15,410 nt of DNA. Source: RGIG1828 sp045586905 (GTDB lineage: Bacteria > Bacillota > Clostridia > UMGS1810). Of the stretch, positions 1-6,993 are shown one piece after another. Position 1 is the first letter of the stretch. Each line of letters begins with the position of its first letter. The stretch covers positions 1 through 15,410 of the forward strand of contig JAZNBF010000045.1 of NCBI GenBank assembly GCA_045586905.1, in the 5' to 3' direction. Both the position numbers and the translations under genes were made by a program. Under the pieces are notes generated by a model. It searched no databases. It saw nothing but the letters and a program-made list of their open reading frames with translations, and was not told the origin of the DNA.

Positions 1-677
1 GGCGCATTTCGGGGATAGGCAGGAGGTGTTGGCGATTTCTTTCTGATGACCACGAGGTTGTGGTCGTAGTCGGTTTCGCCTATGTTGTAATTTACGATTT
101 CTCTAAATTCTCCACCCATGACACCGATTGCCTTTTTAGCATCTGCCACCTCTTCTTCTGCTTTTGGACCTTTGAGGCTGATAAACTCCCCACCCACTTT
201 TACAAGTGGCAGGCAAAGCTCTGAAAGAGTGGCGAGATTGGCAACTGCTCTCGATACACAATAGTCATATTTTTCGCGATGGTTTTTGTTTTTGCCAAGC
301 TCCTCGGCACGACTGTGAATGGTTGTTACGCCATCTAAGCCGAGTTCTTTTATCACTTCATTCAAAAAATTTAGTCTTTTGCTTAAAGAGTCAACGAGAG
401 TAAGATTCAGCGAAGGCTCAAAGATTTTGAGCACAAGACCGGGGAAGCCTGCACCTGTGCCCACATCGATAACCGATGAGCCGGAAGAAAGCTTCCCTTC
501 GGTTATGGGCGAAATGCAGTCGACAAAGTGCTTGTATGCCGCATCGGTTTCGTCGGTGATGGCAGTGAGATTGATTTTTTCATTCCATTCTATAAGAAGC
601 TTATAGTAGGTGTCAAACTGCTTTGCCTTTTTCTCGTCGGCACCGTGAAAGGTCATTACATCTGTTATTATACTCAT
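1..677 (-). CDS. rsmG: 16S rRNA (guanine-527-N7)-methyltransferase RsmG, 3' end cut by window edge
   Basis: RsmG (GidB) uses S-adenosylmethionine to methylate N7 of G527 in 16S rRNA of the small ribosomal subunit. 225 residues are readable from the ATG at 677 to the window edge without a stop. The N-terminal family motif NEKINLTAI lies at residues 32-40, the SAM-binding loop DVGTGAGFPG at 71-80, and SRAVANL at 142-148. The last visible residues, PPAYPRNA, match the usual RsmG tail, so only about a dozen residues are missing. The start overlaps the mnmG stop as ATGA, and AAGGAG inside the mnmG 3' end serves as ribosome site, so translation is probably coupled. mnmG-rsmG is a classic pair, often close to oriC in Firmicutes. 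Confidence 0.96.
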   Translation of the reverse strand, partial: MSIITDVMTFHGADEKKAKQFDTYYKLLIEWNEKINLTAITDETDAAYKHFVDCISPITEGKLSSGSSVIDVGTGAGFPGLVLKIFEPSLNLTLVDSLSKRLNFLNEVIKELGLDGVTTIHSRAEELGKNKNHREKYDYCVSRAVANLATLSELCLPLVKVGGEFISLKGPKAEEEVADAKKAIGVMGGEFREIVNYNIGETDYDHNLVVIRKKSPTPPAYPRNA

Positions 678-2557
678 AACTGCTCCTTGTTTACCTGAAG
701 ATATATCAAAAGTACATTCATATCGGCAGGTGACACGCCACTTATGCGGCTTGCCTGACCAACTGAACGGGGACGGATTTTGGAAAGCTTTTGTCTTGCC
801 TCAATGCGCAATCCGTCTATTTTGTCATAGTCTATGTCGGACGGGATAAGTTTTTCTTCAAGCTTTTTATATTTTTCTACCTGTTCGAGCTGTTTTTTTA
901 TGTAGCCTTCATATTTTATCTTAATGTACACCTGTTCTGTCACATCAGACGGAAGAGGTGGTCTTTCGGTGTCGAGAGGCGCAAGTGAGTCGTAATTAAG
1001 CTCGGGGCGGCGAAGAAGGTCGCCAAGGTGTATGCCTGTGGAAAGAGTAGCTGAGCCAAATGACGATAGAAGCTCGTTTGCCTTTTGGCTTGGGGCGACA
1101 ATGGCCTTTTCCACTCGCTCAATTTCAGCTTGTATCATAGCCTGCTTGTCGAGATATTTCTGATAACGTTCCTCTGATATCAGACCGATTTCTCTGCCCT
1201 TGGGAGTGAGTCTTTCGTCGGCATTGTCCTGACGGAGAAGCAGACGGTATTCACTTCGTGATGTCATCATGCGATAGGGTTCTTTTGTGCCTTTTACTGT
1301 GAGGTCATCTATGAGAGTGCCTATGTAGCTTTCGCTCCGGTCGAGAATGAAAGGCTCTTTGCCCTGAACGCTTCGGGCAGCATTGATGCCTGCCACAAGG
1401 CCCTGGGCAGCAGCCTCCTCGTAGCCTGAGCTTCCGTTGAACTGACCTGCACCGTAGAGCCCCCTGTGCTTTTTGAACTCAAGTGTTGCATAAAGCTCTG
1501 TGGCGTCGCAGCAGTCATATTCTATGGCATAGGCTGTGCGCATCATCTGCGCATTTTCAAGGCCCTTTATGGAATGTATCATTTTGTGCTGAACATCCTC
1601 GGGAAGAGATGTGGAAAAACCCTGAATGTACATTTCTTCGGTATCGAGTCCGCAAGGCTCCACAAAAAGCTGATGACGACTTTTGTCGGCAAAGCGGACA
1701 ACCTTGTCTTCTATTGAGGGACAATATCTCGGTCCTACACCTTCTATCATGCCACTGTATAGCGGAGAACGGTGGAGGTTTTCTTTTATGATGTTGTGGG
1801 TTTCTTCGTTTGTGTAGGTCAGATAGCAAAGTGCTTTGTTTTCTCCAATCTCTGTTGTTTCAAAAGAGAAAGGAACAATCTCTTCGTCGCCTTCCTGAGG
1901 CTCCATTTTGGAAAAATCCACACTTCTTCTGTTTATTCTCGCAGGTGTACCTGTTTTGAAGCGCATAAGCTCTATGCCTGCATCTTTAAGGCACTCCGAG
2001 AGCTTATTGGCAGGGAAAACTCCGTCGGGGCCGCTTTCAAAGCTCACATCACCCACAATGACCTTACCTTTTAAAAAAGTGCCTGTGGCAATTATTGCGC
2101 ACTTCACTTCATACTTTGCGCCAAGATGAGTAGTGACAGATGTGACAGCTCCGTTTTCGTCGAAGCCGATATCGGTTATTTCGGCCTGCTTTACATCGAG
2201 GTTTTCCTGCATTTCGAGCACATGCTTCATTGCCTCGGAATATTTGCGCCTGTCGGATTGAACACGGAGAGAGTGAACTGCCGGACCTTTGCCACGGTTG
2301 AGCATGCGCGACTGAATGAAGGTTTTGTCGGCAACTTTGCCCATTTCGCCACCGAGAGCATCTATCTCCCGCACAAGATGGCCTTTGGCTGTGCCGCCTA
2401 TGCAGGGGTTGCAGGGCAGATTTGCCAGAGTGTCCATGTTAATGACAAACATAATGGTTTTTGCGCCGAGGCGGGCAGAGGCGAGTGCCGCCTCGCAGCC
2501 TGCATGGCCGCCGCCGATGACTGCTACATCATATTCACCTGCAATATATGTCTGCAT
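674..2557 (-). CDS. mnmG: tRNA uridine-5-carboxymethylaminomethyl modification enzyme MnmG (GidA)
   Basis: FAD-dependent partner of MnmE. The MnmEG complex installs (carboxymethyl)aminomethyl groups on wobble U34 of several tRNAs in the cytoplasm. The 627 residues match the family's usual length of about 620-640. The dinucleotide-binding GGGHAGCEAA lies near residues 15-24, followed by NPCIGG at 50-55, the KTGTPARI segment in the middle, and the helical MnmE-interacting C-terminus (SRISGVSPAD near the end). The ATG at 2557 has an AAGGAAG site a few bases upstream. It starts 15 bases after the radical SAM gene ends and overlaps rsmG by ATGA, so it sits inside the six-gene run. Nothing looks broken. 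Confidence 0.98.
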   Translation of the reverse strand: MQTYIAGEYDVAVIGGGHAGCEAALASARLGAKTIMFVINMDTLANLPCNPCIGGTAKGHLVREIDALGGEMGKVADKTFIQSRMLNRGKGPAVHSLRVQSDRRKYSEAMKHVLEMQENLDVKQAEITDIGFDENGAVTSVTTHLGAKYEVKCAIIATGTFLKGKVIVGDVSFESGPDGVFPANKLSECLKDAGIELMRFKTGTPARINRRSVDFSKMEPQEGDEEIVPFSFETTEIGENKALCYLTYTNEETHNIIKENLHRSPLYSGMIEGVGPRYCPSIEDKVVRFADKSRHQLFVEPCGLDTEEMYIQGFSTSLPEDVQHKMIHSIKGLENAQMMRTAYAIEYDCCDATELYATLEFKKHRGLYGAGQFNGSSGYEEAAAQGLVAGINAARSVQGKEPFILDRSESYIGTLIDDLTVKGTKEPYRMMTSRSEYRLLLRQDNADERLTPKGREIGLISEERYQKYLDKQAMIQAEIERVEKAIVAPSQKANELLSSFGSATLSTGIHLGDLLRRPELNYDSLAPLDTERPPLPSDVTEQVYIKIKYEGYIKKQLEQVEKYKKLEEKLIPSDIDYDKIDGLRIEARQKLSKIRPRSVGQASRISGVSPADMNVLLIYLQVNKEQL

Positions 2558-2572
2558 TTGTATCTTCCTTTC

Positions 2573-3463
2573 TTATACGCCACTGTTGTCGAACGATGGC
2601 ACAAAGCTCTCCTTTGCCGAGCCGGGCTCCTGAATGTAGGCATTTTCTATGCCAAGCTCTATGCAAAAATCCAAAAGTGAGTTGTATTCTTTTTTGGTGA
2701 CGGTGCGATTGAGCTCAGGGAAATCGTCAAAATGTGCCATGGGAGTGTATTGACTCATTATGCTGAAAACCACATTGTCACCGTAGGTTTCATAAAGATA
2801 TTTAAGTATTTGTTTTGCTTCATACACATGAGATGGAATGAGCATGTGGCGCACTATCATGCCCTTTTGCATCACACCGTCTTTGGTGTATTCACATTTT
2901 CCACTCTGACGAAACATCTCGCCTATTGCTTCCTTTGCTCTTTCTGTGTAGTCGGGAGCATGACTGTATTTTGCGCTCGTCTTGGAAGTCCAGTATTTGA
3001 AATCGGGCATGTATATGTCGATGAGTCCGTCTAAGGCTTTAAGGGTTTCCGCCTTTTCGTAGGCACTTGTGTTATACACAAAAGGCAAGTCGAAGCCTTT
3101 AGCCTTTGCCATTTGTATGCAATCGGCTATGGGGTAAACATAGTGAGAAGGTGTGACGAGATTTATGTTGAGTGCGCCTTTTTCTCTGAGCTCAAAAAAA
3201 ATCTCCACAAGGCGCTCTTTGGTGATGGTCTTGCCACTTTCTGAAAGGGCAATGTCACGGTTCTGACAATACACACACCTGAGGTTACAGCCCGAGAAAA
3301 ACACAGTGCCCGAGCCTTTGTCTTTTGAAAGGCAGGGTTCTTCCCAGAAATGAAGCGATGCCCTTGCCACCTTGAGAATGCCAGGCGAAGAGCAAAATCC
3401 TTTTTCACCATTTTCACGGTCAGCTCCGCAATCGCGCGGGCAAAGTCTGCAATCAGACATCAT
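2573..3463 (-). CDS. radical SAM protein, PflA-like (COG1313/PflX type)
   Basis: The 296 residues carry the radical SAM cluster motif CNLRCVYC (Cys59, Cys63, Cys66). Before it is a Cys-rich N-terminus (Cys5, Cys8, Cys12, Cys24; pattern CRLCPRDCG), typical of the COG1313 'PflX' branch that resembles pyruvate formate-lyase activating enzymes. The target is not established for this branch, and no glycyl-radical enzyme gene is nearby, so no activation partner is proposed. The ATG at 3463 overlaps the mntP stop (ATGATG; the second ATG at 3460 is also possible). mnmG follows 15 bases after the stop. Position in an operon with metal-handling GTPases and MntP fits an Fe-S enzyme, but that link is inference. 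Confidence 0.88.
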   Translation of the reverse strand: MMSDCRLCPRDCGADRENGEKGFCSSPGILKVARASLHFWEEPCLSKDKGSGTVFFSGCNLRCVYCQNRDIALSESGKTITKERLVEIFFELREKGALNINLVTPSHYVYPIADCIQMAKAKGFDLPFVYNTSAYEKAETLKALDGLIDIYMPDFKYWTSKTSAKYSHAPDYTERAKEAIGEMFRQSGKCEYTKDGVMQKGMIVRHMLIPSHVYEAKQILKYLYETYGDNVVFSIMSQYTPMAHFDDFPELNRTVTKKEYNSLLDFCIELGIENAYIQEPGSAKESFVPSFDNSGV

Positions 3464-4032
3464 ATCATACCAACGCCTTCTAAAAGAAGCTTAACTCCGA
3501 GAAGCACCAGAATAACCCCACCCGACACCTGAGCTTTTTTGTGGAATCGGGAACCGAATTTGTTGCCGATTACAACACCAAAAAAAGAAAGCGCAAAGGT
3601 GACGATGCCTATGACGGATATGTTTTCAAATATATTGATGCCATCTTCAAATGAAAACGCTATGCCGACCGCAAGCGCGTCTATGCTTGTGGCAATCGCT
3701 AAGACAAAAAGTTCTTTTACATCGAGTCTCTGCTCTACGGGGCAGGAGACTTCATCTTCATCGGTGATTGCCTCTCTTATCATCTTGATGCCGATGTATG
3801 CAAGCAGAACAAAAGCTATCCAATGGTCAATGCTTGTTATATAGCTTTCGAAGGTTTTACCAAGGCAAAAGCCCAGAAGAGGCATAATTGCCTGAAAAAC
3901 TCCAAAGAAGAGTGCTATAACGAAGGCGTGGGAAAAATTAATTTTTTTCATGCAAAGGCCCTTACACACAGACACTGCAAAAGCATCCATGGAAAGACCT
4001 AAGCCAAAAAGAAAAATTTCTACAAATGTCAT
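3460..4032 (-). CDS. mntP: manganese efflux pump MntP
   Basis: Membrane exporter of Mn(II), 190 residues, the usual MntP (YebN, DUF204) length, with about six hydrophobic helices. The two half-repeats each show the family's acidic signature inside a helix: SMDAFAVSV near residues 14-22 and TSIDALAVG in the middle. The ATG at 4032 has a good AAAGGAG site about 5 bases upstream. It begins 20 bases after the broken GTPase gene and overlaps the radical SAM start by ATGA. mntP is often preceded by a yybP-ykoY manganese riboswitch. There is no room for one here, so expression probably follows the operon promoter at 6024-6052. Confidence 0.95.
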   Translation of the reverse strand: MTFVEIFLFGLGLSMDAFAVSVCKGLCMKKINFSHAFVIALFFGVFQAIMPLLGFCLGKTFESYITSIDHWIAFVLLAYIGIKMIREAITDEDEVSCPVEQRLDVKELFVLAIATSIDALAVGIAFSFEDGINIFENISVIGIVTFALSFFGVVIGNKFGSRFHKKAQVSGGVILVLLGVKLLLEGVGMI

Positions 4033-4052
4033 TTTGTTCTCCTTTGATTATA

Positions 4053-5003
4053 TCAGAAAAAAGTGGCTATTTCCTGCTCGGGAACTGTGGATTTTTCGAT
4101 TGCTTTCACATGAAGAACAGGGCCCGGTTTGCGATAGAGCTCGTGGTATTCGATTTTAATGAGTGCTGTCATAATAACCCAGTCACGATTGGACACAACG
4201 GGGAAGACAGGTCTTTCGACACACACAAGGCCTTTGAACTCGAGATCGTCTATGCAGCAGGTCATGACATGGCGGCCACAGATGCACACATCGGGTGCCA
4301 TTGAGTTGTTGATGCCCACAATGCCCTTGAAACGAACTGTTTTGCCTTCGTATTTGCGCATGTCTTCGGCAAAGTCACGAAACCATAGCGCATAGTCTCT
4401 GTCGGCAATATCGATTATGGGGGCATTTATGTCAAACGGAAGAGGATCTTCTTTTTCATCATATTCAAGAGTGCCATCGGGATATTCATAGGCAATGGAA
4501 CACATCCTTGAAACACCCCTTACGATTTTATGAAAAAGGTCTTTGTCGGTATTTGCCGAAGGACGGTTGAAAACCACAAGCTCACAGTTTGTGAGTTTGT
4601 CTACCACAAGAGAGCGCATATTGTTGTTGTAGTTTTCAAAGCTTTGCGAGTCAACAAACAAAAGCTGCTGATAGATGAGCCAGTTTGATGGGATGGATTC
4701 GTAGAGCGATTTTAACTGCCACATGCCATTATATTCTATGAGAACTCTCTCGATTTTATTTTTTTTGCAAAGAGAAGACAGGTCTTTTTCGTTTAGGCCC
4801 GATTCGTCGTCTATCTCATGAATAACAACATTTTTGCCGGGGAACCTGTCCGGCTTATATTCTTCCAATCCGGTTTCACACACTAAAAGAAGAGTGCGCT
4901 CACCTGTGTTGAAAGCTTCATCTTCGAGAGTTTCCTGAATTGTTTTTGTCTTGCCGGCTTCCAGAAAGCCGGTGAAAAGTTATACGGGAATTTCTTTAGC
5001 CAT
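4053..5003 (-). pseudogene. second G3E-like GTPase with YcgQ/TIGR03943-like C-terminus, interrupted by TAA at codon 8
   Basis: The natural start is ATG at 5003, with GAGGT 8 bases upstream, but codon 8 (4980-4982) is TAA. On both sides the same frame reads as one protein of about 316 codons: MAKEIPV, stop, LFTGFLEAGKTKTIQ. The Walker A motif (GFLEAGKT, codons 12-19) follows the stop directly. After the P-loop domain comes a C-terminal part (about the last 105 residues) with YEGKTVRFKGIVG, GRHVMTCCIDD and a WVIMTALI strand, resembling the OB-like end of DUF1980/TIGR03943 proteins. The only late start is a GTG at 4883 with no ribosome site, and it would lose the P-loop. One base (TAA for TAT or TAC) separates this from an intact gene, so recent nonsense mutation, sequencing error or readthrough are all possible. 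It lies 19 bases after the CobW-type GTPase gene. Confidence 0.82.
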
Positions 5004-5022
5004 ACTGTGTTACCTCGTTTTA

Positions 5023-5985
5023 TCAGAGATTGAAAAGCTCCGAGAGATTGTCTTCGTTAAGCTCGGTGCCGATGACGCAAATTCTGCCTATTACCGAAGC
5101 TGTGCCGCATCTTACATCGGGCTGGCCAGGCACATAGTCGAAATGTATCCATTCGCCGTCTTCACCCTCGACAACGCCCTTTGCTCTTAGCACCAGGCCA
5201 TATTTTTCGGAGCGGGAAAGTTCATTTAAGATAGCTGTGATGCCATCTATGGTGAATTTGGCAGTGGTTTCTTTGCCCCAGCTTGCAAACACATCGTCAG
5301 CATGGTGATGGTGATGATGTTCTCCGCAGTGACACTCTTCATCGTGGTGATGGTGTTCTTTTTTCATTTCTTCAAGCTCTGCCTCGAGAGTGTGGGCGTG
5401 CTCCATGGCAGAAAGAATCTCTTTGCCATCGAGCTTGTCCCAATCGGTTGCCACAAGGGCAGCAGTTTTATTGTGCTCACGGATGAGGTCGATGGAGTTT
5501 TTGGTTTTTTCTTCGCCTGCCATCTGAGTGTGGCTGAGAACGATTGATGTTGCATGTTCTATCTGATCGTTGAAAAATTCGCCAAAGTTTTTCATGTACA
5601 TTTTGCACTTCTGTGCATCAACCACAGTGGTGCATACGCCAAGGCGTGCATTGGAGGCATCTATCCCCTTCACTGCCTTTATAACATCGGAAAGCTTGCC
5701 CACTCCTGAGGGTTCGATGAGGATACGGTCGGGGGCAAATTCGGAAAGAACCTTTTTGAGAGCCTCGCCAAAATCACCCACAAGTGAGCAACAGATGCAA
5801 CCCGAATTCATTTCGGTGACCTCTATCCCTGCATCCTGCATAAAAGCACCGTCTATGCCTATTTGTCCGAATTCGTTTTCGATGAGAACGAGTTTCTGAC
5901 CTTTGTAGCCTTCAGTTATGAGCTTTTTTATGAGTGTGGTTTTTCCCGCACCGAGAAAACCCGAAAAAATATCGATTGTTGTCAC
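5023..5985 (-). CDS. CobW/G3E-family P-loop GTPase, putative metallochaperone (COG0523)
   Basis: The 320 residues match COG0523 proteins, GTP-dependent metal-insertion or metal-trafficking factors of the cytoplasm. Walker A GFLGAGKTT is at residues 9-17 and the metal-binding CxCC motif (Cys63, Cys65, Cys66, in GCICC) follows at the expected place. A His-rich linker near 211-228 (HHHH, CHCGE, then six His) precedes the C-terminal CobW domain. The guanine-specificity NKxD position reads SHTQ (151-154), a departure from the standard motif. The start is GTG at 5985 with AAAGGA upstream. It heads the six-gene run and lies just behind a perfect-consensus promoter. The metal is unknown; the neighbours (MntP, Fe-S enzyme) allow Mn, Fe or Zn. 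Confidence 0.93.
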   Translation of the reverse strand: MTTIDIFSGFLGAGKTTLIKKLITEGYKGQKLVLIENEFGQIGIDGAFMQDAGIEVTEMNSGCICCSLVGDFGEALKKVLSEFAPDRILIEPSGVGKLSDVIKAVKGIDASNARLGVCTTVVDAQKCKMYMKNFGEFFNDQIEHATSIVLSHTQMAGEEKTKNSIDLIREHNKTAALVATDWDKLDGKEILSAMEHAHTLEAELEEMKKEHHHHDEECHCGEHHHHHHADDVFASWGKETTAKFTIDGITAILNELSRSEKYGLVLRAKGVVEGEDGEWIHFDYVPGQPDVRCGTASVIGRICVIGTELNEDNLSELFNL

Positions 5986-6023
5986 AAAAAACAGTCCTTT
6001 CTGTAATTGTTTATAACTTATTT

Positions 6024-6052
6024 ATTATACAACAATTGATGTCATATGTCAA
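6024..6052 (-). promoter_or_regulatory. consensus sigma-A promoter of the G3E GTPase-mntP-mnmG-rsmG run
   Basis: On the minus strand TTGACA (6047-6052) and TATAAT (6024-6029) are separated by exactly 17 bases, a perfect match to the housekeeping consensus. Transcription should start near 6017, about 30 bases before the GTG of the CobW-type gene. The -35 region holds a direct repeat, TGACAT-A-TGACAT, flanked by GATGT/ACATC in inverted orientation, which could be an operator. No regulator can be named from this. Confidence 0.85.
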
Positions 6053-6077
6053 ACATCATAAATTTCAATAAAGACAC

Positions 6078-6116
6078 AAAAAAGGTGTAAAAAACAATTG
6101 CTTTTTACACCTTTCA
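6078..6116 (-). terminator. intrinsic terminator downstream of the rubredoxin gene
   Basis: A perfect 13-bp stem, AAAGGTGTAAAAA (6081-6093) with TTTTTACACCTTT (6102-6114), surrounds an 8-base loop. On the minus strand it is followed by a run of T, so it should end transcription coming from the rubredoxin gene before the GTPase promoter. The stem is A/T-rich except for its GGTGT core. Confidence 0.75.
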
Positions 6117-6130
6117 CTGTCATTTATTAA

Positions 6131-6272
6131 GGGATAGGAAAAAAAGATGCAGAATAAGTGAACTGAACTGAAGCAAGCGTGCTTGCGAAGGATACCCGAA
6201 GGCGTACAAAGGTACGCCGAGAGGTGAAGTTCGCTTATAGCATATAAGCGGTCTGCGCTTTTTTTACATCCC
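6131..6272. repeat. nested inverted-repeat / multi-branched structured element
   Basis: Imperfect terminal inverted repeats frame this stretch. GGGAT (6131-6135) pairs with ATCCC (6268-6272), seven A (6139-6145) plus G with CTTTTTTT (6258-6265), and GCAGA (6149-6153) with TCTGC (6252-6256). Inside, ATAAGTGAACT (6154-6164) pairs with AGTTCGCTTAT (6228-6238), allowing one G-T. Two further hairpins lie within: GCAAGC/GCTTGC (6173-6186) and GGCGTAC/GTACGCC (6201-6218). A competing hairpin CGCTTATA/TATAAGCG (6232-6250) shares an arm with the second stem. No ORF is supported here. It begins five bases past the rubredoxin stop. It could be a MITE/REP-like dispersed repeat or a 3'-UTR RNA. Confidence 0.65.
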
Positions 6273-6277
6273 GACTC

Positions 6278-6433
6278 TTATTCTTCTTCGAAAGCGTCCT
6301 TACCCAGTCCGCATACAGGGCATACCCAGTCTTCGGGCACGTCTTCCCAGGCTGTGCCGGGAGCGATGCCTGCGTCGGGATCACCAACCTCGAGATCATA
6401 TTCGTAACCACATGGACATAAATATTTTTTCAT
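6278..6433 (-). CDS. rubredoxin (51 aa) with a CxCG first iron knuckle
   Basis: A small cytoplasmic one-iron electron carrier. In anaerobes it commonly passes electrons to rubrerythrins and other peroxide or oxygen reductases. The 51 residues show the classic core: YEYD, GDPDAGIAPGTAWEDVPEDW and the second knuckle CPVCG (Cys38, Cys41) followed by GKDAFE. The first knuckle reads CPCG (Cys6, Cys8), one residue shorter than the usual CxxCG. The ATG at 6433 has a GGAGG site 7-8 bases upstream. The gene has its own promoter at 6488-6516 and the terminator at 6078-6116, so it is probably monocistronic. The rubrerythrin at 11530-12117 is a plausible partner, although it carries its own rubredoxin domain. 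Confidence 0.93.
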   Translation of the reverse strand: MKKYLCPCGYEYDLEVGDPDAGIAPGTAWEDVPEDWVCPVCGLGKDAFEEE

Positions 6434-6487
6434 ATAAAAAACCTCCGATTTAGATTATTTGAATAAAGCCATACCGACTTTATATAT

Positions 6488-6516
6488 ATAATATATTTTG
6501 TCTCAAAAAAAGTCAA
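6488..6516 (-). promoter_or_regulatory. promoter of the rubredoxin gene
   Basis: Minus-strand TTGACT (6511-6516) and TATTAT (6488-6493) are 17 bases apart, in a very A/T-rich gap between the ACT-protein stop and the rubredoxin start. The predicted transcript has a leader of about 48 bases. The alternating TA stretch at 6481-6496 allows slightly different -10 choices. Confidence 0.65.
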
Positions 6517-6531
6517 TATATTAATTAAATA

Positions 6532-6981
6532 TTAAAGCTTGTTTATTTCTTCATGATTTACAAGGATTGCACCTTTTGAACCAAGAAGCTTTGCAATTGC
6601 TTCCATATCCATATTTTCAGAAGAAAGTCTGAGAACGATGAGAGCTTTATTGCCGATGATGTAGTTTAATGAATACATATATTCAATGGAAAGATTGTTT
6701 TCTTCAACAATTGCCAAAACACTGTCGAGACCGGCTGGCTGATTTGGCACAGCAACGCAGATTACATTGTTTGTTTTTGCAATAAAGCCATTGTCACGCA
6801 AAACACCTATTGTTTTTTCAACATCTGACTCTCTTGTGACAAGACGGACAATGCCGAAGTTGGTTGTGTCGGCAATAGAGAGTGCAAGGATGTCGATGCT
6901 GTTTTCGCCGAGTGTTTTTGTAAGGGTACGAAGTGTGCCTTTGTTATTTTCAAGATATACTGAAATCTGAGTTATAAACAT
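6532..6981 (-). CDS. tandem ACT-domain amino-acid-binding protein
   Basis: The 149 residues form two ACT repeats (about 1-66 and 70-145). The first opens with ITQISVYLENNKGTLRTLTK and the second with VICVAVPNQPAGLDSVLAIV, both the usual beta-turn-helix start of an ACT ligand pocket. No catalytic domain is present. ACT pairs of this type (COG4747) regularly sit next to phenylacetate-CoA ligase genes, and here the gene follows paaK by 12 bases with an AAGGAGG ribosome site. It probably binds an aromatic amino acid and adjusts the ligase or its partners; that role is inference. It is the last gene of the T-box-controlled unit. Confidence 0.9.
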   Translation of the reverse strand: MFITQISVYLENNKGTLRTLTKTLGENSIDILALSIADTTNFGIVRLVTRESDVEKTIGVLRDNGFIAKTNNVICVAVPNQPAGLDSVLAIVEENNLSIEYMYSLNYIIGNKALIVLRLSSENMDMEAIAKLLGSKGAILVNHEEINKL

Positions 6982-6993
6982 AATTTTTCCTCC

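Noticed and set aside
2126..2680. Plus-strand open frame of 184 codons opposite mnmG
   Set aside because: It lies antisense to a well-conserved gene, runs across the mnmG/radical SAM junction and shows no family motif.
4033..4052. Possible manganese riboswitch before mntP
   Set aside because: Only 20 bases separate mntP from the preceding gene, too few for a yybP-ykoY element, and no such motif is seen.
4053..4883. Shorter GTPase gene starting at GTG 4883
   Set aside because: It has no ribosome site and loses the P-loop; the upstream ATG at 5003 with a good site and the continuing frame explain the locus better.
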